Below, piece after piece: positions 8,714-14,609 of a stretch of DNA of 64,000 nt. Under the pieces are notes generated by a model. It was not told the origin of the DNA and ran no database searches. It was given only the letters and a program-made list of their open reading frames with translations. Every line of letters starts with the position of its first letter. Position 1 is the first letter of the stretch. The stretch spans positions 1 through 64,000 of the forward strand of contig NBBL01000009.1 of the NCBI GenBank assembly GCA_002892395.1, read 5' to 3'. Both the position numbers and the translations under genes were made by a program. The DNA comes from Lachnospiraceae bacterium (GTDB lineage Bacteria; Bacillota; Clostridia; Lachnospirales; Lachnospiraceae).

Positions 8714-8818
8714 TTAAACGTGCCTAATGTCCTGGTACGATCTACCAGAAGCTGCAGCCAATTCTCTGATTGTCATTTCGCGAGCAGCATATGTATTAAT
8801 AACCTGCTGATCTGTCAT
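8714..8818 (-). CDS. very short HTH-like reading frame, probably a remnant
   Basis: The minus strand from the ATG at 8818 reads 34 residues (MTDQQVINTYAAREMTIREL, then AAASGRSYQDIRHV) and stops. The pattern is like the start of a small helix-turn-helix protein that ends too early, so it is probably a decayed gene or a leader peptide of the cluster below. I see no clear ribosome binding site. Confidence 0.3.
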   Translation of the reverse strand: MTDQQVINTYAAREMTIRELAAASGRSYQDIRHV

Positions 8819-8852
8819 TAAAGTGCTTCATTTTTATTCGTAGATATTTAAA

Positions 8853-8939
8853 GCGAATGTTTACTATTTTGTAACCATAGTGTAGCAGATAAAAAAGAAT
8901 AACGCAAGTATAGGTTTAGTAAGTATTATCTGCGAATGT
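8853..8939. promoter_or_regulatory. paired GCGAATGT direct repeats in the divergent intergenic region
   Basis: GCGAATGT followed by a T/A-rich tract with TTTACT or TATACT occurs at 8853-8860 and 8932-8939, on either side of the midpoint between the minus-strand cluster and the plus-strand gene at 9003. Two spaced copies in a divergent promoter region suggest operator sites, but no regulator is identified. Confidence 0.35.
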
Positions 8940-8943
8940 ATAC

Positions 8944-8972
8944 TTTACTTTTGTTTAATTTACTGATAAAAT
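8944..8972 (+). promoter_or_regulatory. sigma-A promoter of the 9003 gene
   Basis: TTTACT at 8944-8949 and TAAAAT at 8967-8972 are 17 bases apart, with an extended -10 TG at 8964-8965. The start codon is 31 bases downstream, behind an AAGGAAAGGA ribosome binding site. Confidence 0.65.
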
Positions 8973-9002
8973 ATATGTAATTCAAGGAAAGGATTATTTG
9001 TT

Positions 9003-9485
9003 ATGTATTATTATGATTTTTCACTAACACCATCTCAGCCAAATTCAGATGTTGATTTTTCTAAATACAAGACTGAAATTCTTGCTGCTATTGATTCCGT
9101 AAACAATGGTATTGCATTCAAACGAGACGGAAAATTCATAGACATTAACGATGAGGATATTAATTGTCAGAAAATTAAACTAACCCTTCGTTGTAAAACA
9201 CCTCTTAACCATGCCGCTAGATCACTAAGCGCACTGACAAGAAATTTAACTGGTAATTATCCTAAGATCTTTGGCAAATATATTTTTAATAAAACTCTAT
9301 TTCATATGGATTTGATTTCACAGCGTAGTTCATTTGATGATTTAGAAATTACAGATACAGATTTGATTAAAGGTGTAATTGACCTTCTATTTACACATAC
9401 AACGACGACAAAAGAAGAAGCAACTCTTCGTGAACAGACCATCACTCAAATGAAAGAATTAATAAAACCATATATTCAGAAATAA
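9003..9485 (+). CDS. hypothetical protein on the island
   Basis: A 160-residue protein starting MYYYDFSLTPSQPNSDVDFS, with no signal peptide or membrane segment and no family I recognise. It is lysine- and isoleucine-rich and AT-rich in codon use, unlike the housekeeping genes to the right. It has its own promoter with an extended -10, AAGGA 8 bases before the ATG and a terminator right after the stop, so it is a single-gene unit that is probably expressed. It is the only island gene before the IS that faces right on its own. Confidence 0.65.
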   Translation: MYYYDFSLTPSQPNSDVDFSKYKTEILAAIDSVNNGIAFKRDGKFIDINDEDINCQKIKLTLRCKTPLNHAARSLSALTRNLTGNYPKIFGKYIFNKTLFHMDLISQRSSFDDLEITDTDLIKGVIDLLFTHTTTTKEEATLREQTITQMKELIKPYIQK

Positions 9486-9491
9486 TTTCAA

Positions 9492-9520
9492 GGACCAATC
9501 ATGTGATTGGTCCATTTTAT
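9492..9520 (+). terminator. terminator between the 9003 gene and the XRE gene
   Basis: GGACCAATCA/TGATTGGTCC (9492-9501 and 9504-9513) is followed by ATTTTAT. It ends the plus-strand gene. The convergent XRE gene stops at 9520. Confidence 0.75.
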
Positions 9521-9867
9521 TACGCCTCCATCATTGTAACCAACCTAATATGCTCCAAAGCTACCTTCTTTCCCCTCTCTGTCTTCAGACTTTTCAGTAA
9601 CTGTATAGCCATAACAATATCAGGATCTTCTTCTCCTCCAGCCTCAGTTCCATTCACCAGATAATCAATTGAAGTTCCAAGTTCCTTTGCAAGAACCTGA
9701 AGCACTGGTATGCTTACCGTCCTTGTATCATGTTCATAAAACGAAATAACCGACTTGTTGTTTACTCCGATATAAAATCCCAGCTCTTCCTGTGACCATC
9801 CCTTCTGTAATCTAAGTGCCTGAATTCTTCCACCCATAGTTGTTGTATCAATATTTTTCTTTGTCAT
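9520..9867 (-). CDS. XRE-family transcriptional regulator
   Basis: A 115-residue repressor-like protein. The HTH_3 domain spans about residues 14-66 (GGRIQALRLQKGWSQEELGF, then YEHDTRTVSIPVLQVLAKEL), followed by a short acidic C-terminal helix. I chose the ATG at 9867, which has GGAAGGGA 8 bases upstream, over an upstream reading that adds 19 residues lacking a domain. It probably controls island genes. Target sites were not identified. Confidence 0.8.
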   Translation of the reverse strand: MTKKNIDTTTMGGRIQALRLQKGWSQEELGFYIGVNNKSVISFYEHDTRTVSIPVLQVLAKELGTSIDYLVNGTEAGGEEDPDIVMAIQLLKSLKTERGKKVALEHIRLVTMMEA

Positions 9868-9924
9868 TTCTGGTCCCTTCCGGTCTCGAAACCAGTTGGA
9901 ATTGAAATGACAGAATCTCCACAT

Positions 9925-9982
9925 GAAAAAAGACGCACGAGAAGAAAGTCCAGTAATAACTGGTTTCTTTTCATGCGTCTTT
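9925..9982 (-). terminator. long hairpin terminator after the zinc-ribbon gene
   Basis: Two arms of about 25 bases (9929-9954 and 9960-9982) pair with few mismatches. On the minus strand the stem closes with GCGTCTTTTTTC, a good U tract. It ends transcription from the gene at 10064 and separates it from the XRE gene. Confidence 0.65.
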
Positions 9983-10063
9983 AGGATGGCTATGTACCCG
10001 GCTTATAGATCTTCTCCGGAGTCTCCCATATCATGATGACCATTCATTCAATTGTTATCGTTG

Positions 10064-10297
10064 TTAAATGTAATACTTATCGTTCTTCATGCGCTCCACG
10101 ATCTGACGCTCCTTATAGTTCTTGAAGGTCACAACCCTGGTGCAGCATGTGCATTTCATAGTAATGTTCAGTAATACCGGCGATTCCATATCTCCGGTAA
10201 GTTCATAAGCTACATGCAGTGATTTCCTGCAGCGCTTACAGTACAAATCAATCGTCTTATTTTCTCTTGTCAATTTACTCGATCCCCGCTTTCCCAT
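10064..10297 (-). CDS. small zinc-ribbon protein
   Basis: A protein of about 77 residues starting MGKRGSSKLTRENKTIDLYC. It has two cysteine pairs, CKRC and CTCC, about 30 residues apart, as in Com-like or transcript-associated zinc ribbons, between basic ends. An in-frame TTG at 10309 would add four residues; neither start has a strong ribosome binding site. It lies between two XRE genes and ends in a strong hairpin. Role unknown; nucleic-acid binding is plausible. Confidence 0.6.
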   Translation of the reverse strand: MGKRGSSKLTRENKTIDLYCKRCRKSLHVAYELTGDMESPVLLNITMKCTCCTRVVTFKNYKERQIVERMKNDKYYI

Positions 10298-10438
10298 GTA
10301 CAAATCCAAATAGTTACGAATTGTACTTGAAAGGGATAAGGGAGAACCTTCTCAAGTTTTTGCTTACCAAAACGAGGTAGCGAAGGTAGTTCCGGTTACT
10401 GATCTAATATTAGAATTATTCGATTGGGAGTTATGAAT

Positions 10439-10627
10439 ATGGCAGTTACTACTCACCTACGGGAAGTCCGTAAGAGCAAGGGACTTACTCAAAAAAAAGT
10501 CGCAGAGGCACTACTCATCAGCAAGGATTCTCTCTCCAGATATGAACGTGGTAAGCAGGATCCTAGGCTGGATGTTGCCATACGCTTAAGCAAGTACTAT
10601 AACGTATCGATGGAATCGAGAGTATGA
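10439..10627 (+). CDS. XRE-family regulator, 3' end cut by the IS256-like element
   Basis: A 62-residue helix-turn-helix protein (MAVTTHLREVRKSKGLTQKK, then ISKDSLSRYERGKQDP). The ATG at 10439 has GGGAG 8 bases upstream; an alternative ATG lies at 10433. The fold is complete to KYYNVSME, where family members normally go on to a short tail. Here the last codons and the TGA stop (10625-10627) come from the left inverted repeat of the insertion sequence that begins at 10618. The protein is therefore slightly truncated but may still bind DNA. Confidence 0.7.
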   Translation: MAVTTHLREVRKSKGLTQKKVAEALLISKDSLSRYERGKQDPRLDVAIRLSKYYNVSMESRV

Positions 10628-10668
10628 AAGTTTTTCTGTAAAAAGCAGATGAAGGATTCCGAATGGGT

Positions 10669-10697
10669 CTCCTGTGATATACACTAAATCACAGGAG
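10669..10697 (+). promoter_or_regulatory. hairpin covering the transposase ribosome binding site
   Basis: CTCCTGTGAT (10669-10678) pairs perfectly with ATCACAGGAG (10688-10697) over a 9-base loop, hiding the GGAGG 10 bases before the ATG. Transcripts reading in from outside would fold and block translation, a known way for insertion sequences to limit transposition. A transcript started inside the left arm would escape this. Confidence 0.55.
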
Positions 10698-10707
10698 GAT
10701 TTTTATT

Positions 10708-11952
10708 ATGGCAGTAAGAAAAAGGAAACCCATCCATAAAGTCGTTATGACCGAAGGAAAACACCAGATCGTTCAGAAACTCCTTCAGGAATATGACATC
10801 GAAACTGCAGAAGATATTCAAGACGCACTCAAGGATCTGCTAGGTGGCACCATCAAAGAGATGATGGAGGCTGAGATGGACGACCATCTTGGTTATGAGA
10901 AATCCGAGCGCTCTGATTCCGACGATTATCGCAACGGCTACAAGGAAAAGACCGTCAACTCGCGCTATGGCTCTATGCAGATCGAAGTCCCGCAGGATCA
11001 GAAATCCACGTTCGAGCCCAAGGTTGTCAAAAAACGGCAGAAGGATATTTCAGGCATCGATCAGAAGATCATTGCCATGTATGCCAAAGGGATGACGACT
11101 CGTCAGATCTCCGATACGTTGATGGATATCTACGGTTTTGAGGCTTCAGAAGGCTTTATATCCGACGTGACGGACAAGATTCTGCCGCAGATCGAAGAAT
11201 GGCAGAACAGGCCTCTGGACGACGTCTATCCCGTCTTTTTCATTGACGCGATTCACTATTCCGTGCGAGATAACGGAATCATCCGTAAACTTGCTGCATA
11301 CGTCATTCCAGGCATCAGCTGCGAGGGGAAAAAAGAAGTTTTGACCATCGAAGTCGGTGAAAATGAGAGTGCCAAGTACTGGTTGTCGGTATTGAATGGT
11401 CTCAAAAACCGCGGCGTAAAAGACGTCCTGATCATCTGTGCCGACGGGCTGACCGGCATCCGCGAAGCCATCCGGACGGCCCTCCCTGAAACAGAATATC
11501 AACGCTGTATTGTCCATCAGGTACGGAATACACTAAAATATGTGGCGGATAAGGACCGAAAAGCGTTTGCCAAAGATTTGAAGACGATCTACAATGCCCC
11601 GAATGAGGAACAAGGACGCGCCAACCGGGATCACGTGGCAGAGAAGTGGTCAGAGAAATACCCGAACGCCATGAAACGCTGGGAACGGGACTGGGATGTC
11701 ATCACACCAATCTTTAAGTTTTCTGCTGACGTTCGGACGGTCATCTATACGACCAACGCGATTGAGAGTCTCAATGCAACCTACCGTAAACTGAACCGTC
11801 AGAGGAGTGTTTTCCCAAGTGCTCAAGCGTTGCTGAAAGCCTTGTATCTGGCCACGTTTGAAGCCACGAAGAGGTGGAGCCTGCCAATCCGTAACTGGGG
11901 TCAGGTCTATGGCGAGCTGGCAATCATGTACGAGGATCGGCTGCCGGACTAA
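10708..11952 (+). CDS. IS256-family transposase (mutator type)
   Basis: A 414-residue DDE transposase. The N-terminal region includes the family signature EMMEAEMDDHLGYEK at 51-65. Catalytic acids are Asp180 (FFIDAIHYS), Asp246 (CADGLTG) and Glu353 (TTNAIESLN), with the C-x2-H motif CIVHQVRN at 267-274. Length and motifs are complete, so the enzyme is probably active. GC content is higher than the AT-rich cargo around it, which fits a later, separate arrival. Confidence 0.95.
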   Translation: MAVRKRKPIHKVVMTEGKHQIVQKLLQEYDIETAEDIQDALKDLLGGTIKEMMEAEMDDHLGYEKSERSDSDDYRNGYKEKTVNSRYGSMQIEVPQDQKSTFEPKVVKKRQKDISGIDQKIIAMYAKGMTTRQISDTLMDIYGFEASEGFISDVTDKILPQIEEWQNRPLDDVYPVFFIDAIHYSVRDNGIIRKLAAYVIPGISCEGKKEVLTIEVGENESAKYWLSVLNGLKNRGVKDVLIICADGLTGIREAIRTALPETEYQRCIVHQVRNTLKYVADKDRKAFAKDLKTIYNAPNEEQGRANRDHVAEKWSEKYPNAMKRWERDWDVITPIFKFSADVRTVIYTTNAIESLNATYRKLNRQRSVFPSAQALLKALYLATFEATKRWSLPIRNWGQVYGELAIMYEDRLPD

Positions 11953-11964
11953 GTTCTAAATACC

Positions 11965-12000
11965 GTCAAAAACGGGCAGAAAACCCTGCCCGTTCTTGAC
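11965..12000 (+). terminator. hairpin after the transposase gene
   Basis: Arms 11965-11979 and 11986-12000 (core AACGGGCAG/CTGCCCGTT) pair over 15 bases with one mismatch. There is no strong U tract, so it may be an end-of-element structure as much as a terminator. Confidence 0.5.
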
Positions 12001-12100
12001 ATACCATCCGGTATGGAATATATGCTAAGCAACTGCCAGACAGCCGGAACTGCTGTTATCAGGGCTGTTTGGTAAGAAATCATATCACAGGAAATCCTAT

Positions 12101-13399
12101 TTACAGAAATTCCTTCATACGCTCCAAAAGGAACTGTTCTATTCCAAGATAGACGATCCCATTTTCATCCTGCCATGGGTTAAGATAATCCCTCACAACC
12201 ACAATTTTACTGAAAGAATCAGGTATACGCTTCAAAGATGCGATTTCCTGCTCTTTCTTCTCCGGATCAGCAATCGATAAGGCCGACTGTATATAGAATC
12301 GTTTTTCGCCCTTATTAACAACAAAATCCACTTCAAGCTGTTTACGGATTTTCTTTCCGGTAGAATCTTTCGTGTTGTATTCTACTACCCCGATATCAAC
12401 ATCCATGCCCCTTCGGATCAGATCATTGTACAGCACATTTTCCATAATATGTGTTTCCTCCAATTGTCTGAATCCTAATCTGGCATTTCTAAGTCCCAGA
12501 TCCGTATAATAATACTTTGCCGGTGTTCCGATATATTTTCTGCATTTAATATCATAACGAACAGCCTTTTCAATCAGGAATGCTTCCTCAAAATAACCGA
12601 TATATTTTTCAATCGTTTCAGACCCAATAGCAATCTGTCTCTCACTCTTAAAAGTGTTAGAAAGCTTGGTCGGATTGGTAAGCGAGCCAATTCCAGACGC
12701 CAGAATGTCCAGAAGAATCGACAACACGGCGGCATCATTCTTTATTTCGTGGCGTTCCAGGATATCTTTAATATAAGTCCTGTCGAACAGGTCTTTCAAA
12801 TACCGGATCTTTTCTTCATGTGTTTCAAGCGATGTGACAAAAGGCATACCGCCATAAGTATAGTAATCCTGCCAGGCACCGCGTTTATCGCCTTTGTACT
12901 CACGATAAAATTCTGCAAAAGAAAGAGGATACACCCGTATCTCATCGCCTCTGTCTCTAAACTGCGTCAGGATATCGGAAGACAGCATTCTGGAATTGCT
13001 TCCGGTCACATACACATCTGCATTTTTCATTTGCATAAAACCGAGGACAACATCGATAAAGGATATCCTGGCATCGGGGTTATCTACATAAGGGTTTTGT
13101 ATTTCAGCAACAAACTGAATCTCATCGATAAAAATATAATATTTTTCCCCATCAGCAACCATCCGGTCCCTTACATATTTATCAAGTTCGATTGGATTAC
13201 GATACTTTGCATTTTCCCAAATATCCAATGCCAAAGCTATGATATGATCCTCATGAATTCCTTCACTTATAAGCCAATCACGGTATAGCTGAAAAAGCAG
13301 GACAGATTTTCCGCTTCGACGAAGCCCTGTTATTATCTTAATCCGCCCATTGTCCTTTTTCGATATGATCTTGTTCAGATACTGCTCTCTCGGATACAT
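12101..13399 (-). CDS. AAA ATPase with DUF4143 nuclease-like C-terminal domain
   Basis: A 432-residue ATPase. Walker A is GLRRSGKS at 25-32 and Walker B is FIDEIQ at 90-95; VTGSNSRML is a sensor-1-like segment. From about residue 200 the chain matches DUF4143, including EVDFVV, a motif of the PD-(D/E)xK nuclease-like fold. Such proteins are scattered in mobile regions and their role is unclear; defence or toxin-like functions have been suggested. The last residues and the stop come from the right end of the IS256-like element, so a few C-terminal residues may be altered. The promoter lies between two palindromes, implying tight control. Confidence 0.85.
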   Translation of the reverse strand: MYPREQYLNKIISKKDNGRIKIITGLRRSGKSVLLFQLYRDWLISEGIHEDHIIALALDIWENAKYRNPIELDKYVRDRMVADGEKYYIFIDEIQFVAEIQNPYVDNPDARISFIDVVLGFMQMKNADVYVTGSNSRMLSSDILTQFRDRGDEIRVYPLSFAEFYREYKGDKRGAWQDYYTYGGMPFVTSLETHEEKIRYLKDLFDRTYIKDILERHEIKNDAAVLSILLDILASGIGSLTNPTKLSNTFKSERQIAIGSETIEKYIGYFEEAFLIEKAVRYDIKCRKYIGTPAKYYYTDLGLRNARLGFRQLEETHIMENVLYNDLIRRGMDVDIGVVEYNTKDSTGKKIRKQLEVDFVVNKGEKRFYIQSALSIADPEKKEQEIASLKRIPDSFSKIVVVRDYLNPWQDENGIVYLGIEQFLLERMKEFL

Positions 13400-13422
13400 G
13401 CGCTGTTACCTCATAATATTTT

Positions 13423-13512
13423 TGCGGATGCCCGCATTTTTTTCACGTATATTATACCGTTTATCCTGCCGCACCATCAAGATCATTCATGATATTTTTG
13501 CGGATATCCGCA
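13423..13512 (-). promoter_or_regulatory. ATPase promoter flanked by two 14-bp palindromic operators
   Basis: TGCGGATGCCCGCA (13423-13436, one mismatch) and TGCGGATATCCGCA (13499-13512, perfect) share A/T-rich shoulders and are 76 bases apart. Between them, on the minus strand, lie TTGATG (13475-13480) and TATAAT (13451-13456), 18 bases apart: a good sigma-A promoter for the ATPase gene. Operators on both sides of a promoter suggest repression, possibly by looping. Confidence 0.65.
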
Positions 13513-13519
13513 TTTTTTT

Positions 13520-13831
13520 AATATATCTCTAAAGAAGAACTGATTAAACTCAGGTGTCCTGAGTTCCTTTCAAAACCCGGGATCACAAATTGTGATCGCA
13601 AGCGATCCAGCATGGTTAACCCACCCCCCTTTCCTCTGAGCCATCAAACAACCCCGTGTATAAAAAGGAAGGTCGTGTGAAAAAACGAAAGTTCTTTCAC
13701 ATGCGTCGCCGCCTTAATCTGACTCCTGCGAAAGCGACTGCTTATATACTTGATCCAATTCTTATAATCCCGATCAAAAATATTCATATCTTTTTCTGGC
13801 ATTCTCAACGTCCTCTCGGACAACTTCTGAT
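13520..13831. other. gene-free stretch with a palindrome
   Basis: About 310 bases without a gene. The only structure I see is GATCACAAATTGTGATC (about 13573-13589), which is followed by CAAGCGA and resembles a second inverted repeat at 14247-14273 on the other side of the DUF3784 gene. Reading frames here lack a ribosome binding site or any domain. Confidence 0.4.
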
Positions 13832-14164
13832 TTATCTTTCTCTTCTATGTCTTTCGATCAGTAAAAGGATAAACATGCCTGACCATATGACCCATGCGAT
13901 CAATGTTCCCTTTATAGGAAAAATGAAGTAAATAACAGCTCCAATGAAAAAGGGAATCGGCCATAGCATCATCCGTTTTCCGTAGTCCTTGCACATTTTC
14001 TTCTCATCATATTTTTTGCGTTCTTCAGCAGACTTCATATTGTAGCCTGTTAAGAAGTTCACTGCTTTCTCGTTTGATCTGTAAAACAAGAACCCAATCA
14101 AAAAGAAAATGGCAGCCATTGCCAGGTCCAGGATTATGCATGATTCCTTTAACGACATATTCAT
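13832..14164 (-). CDS. DUF3784-family membrane protein
   Basis: A 110-residue integral membrane protein with three predicted transmembrane helices: about residues 11-28, 68-85 and 88-104. The loop after the first helix has the family signature FLTGYNMKSAEERKKYDEKKMC. DUF3784 proteins are common in Firmicutes and of unknown function. The gene stands alone between two inverted repeats in the right part of the island. The start could be Met1 or Met3. Confidence 0.75.
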   Translation of the reverse strand: MNMSLKESCIILDLAMAAIFFLIGFLFYRSNEKAVNFLTGYNMKSAEERKKYDEKKMCKDYGKRMMLWPIPFFIGAVIYFIFPIKGTLIAWVIWSGMFILLLIERHRRER

Positions 14165-14395
14165 TTACCCCTGCTTCTCCATTCACTTACACTGACTATG
14201 TATCATTTACCACGCTCGTGATCACGGTCTTGCAATCTCTCAAAACTTGAGGTCGCAATTTGCGGCCTCAAGCGACTACGCCTGCAAGTCAGACATACCA
14301 TAAAGCGCCCAGGAGGACAATGAATACTTCTCACTTTGCCTTTTCTCAAAGAGAAGGATCTTCTGCTTTCAAGGCTTTTCCTGCTGTCTGCACAC
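14165..14395. other. gene-free stretch with an inverted repeat
   Basis: No convincing gene. CTTGAGGTCGCAA pairs with TTGCGGCCTCAAG (14247-14259 and 14261-14273) with one mismatch and is again followed by AGCGA. A minus-strand frame at 14203-14397 is basic and low in complexity and is not called. Confidence 0.4.
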
Positions 14396-14440
14396 AAAAA
14401 GGCACCCCTCCTCAGATTGATTCTGAAAAGGAGTGCCTTG
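14393..14440 (-). terminator. intrinsic terminator of greA-lysS
   Basis: On the minus strand AAGGCACTCCT pairs with AGGGGTGCCTT across a long loop that itself can pair (TCAGA/TCTGA), followed by TTTTTGTG. It lies about 170 bases after the lysS stop. If the island model is right, this terminator came with the element. Confidence 0.7.
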
Positions 14441-14609
14441 AAGGTTTTTGGAACAGGGATGTGCGTCAGACTTTATGCTGTCATCTGTTACGATGTACCG
14501 CCATTTGACTTTTTGTTGCACAAATGTTGTAAATCCGGTGTCACTGCAAAAAATCAGCCTGGATTTGTTGTATAAATCCGCAGGTTTTCCGCCTGTGATT
14601 TTCCCCTGA

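Larger units (their letters stand above)
10618..12124. mobile_element. IS256-family insertion sequence
   Basis: A 1.5-kb element with imperfect 28-bp inverted repeats (10618-10645 and 12097-12124; 23 of 28 matches, both containing GTATGAA and TTTCTGTAAA) around one transposase gene. No 8-9 bp target duplication is visible at the edges (ATGGAATC on the left, CAAAAGGA on the right), which suggests an adjacent deletion after insertion. Both flanking genes run into the element and take their stop codons from its ends. Confidence 0.8.

Noticed and set aside
10608-12132. Target-site duplication of the IS256-like element
   Set aside because: The 8-9 bases on either side do not match, whichever edge of the inverted repeats is used.
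12749-13288. Plus-strand frame opposite the ATPase gene
   Set aside because: The minus-strand frame has clear Walker motifs; this one has none.
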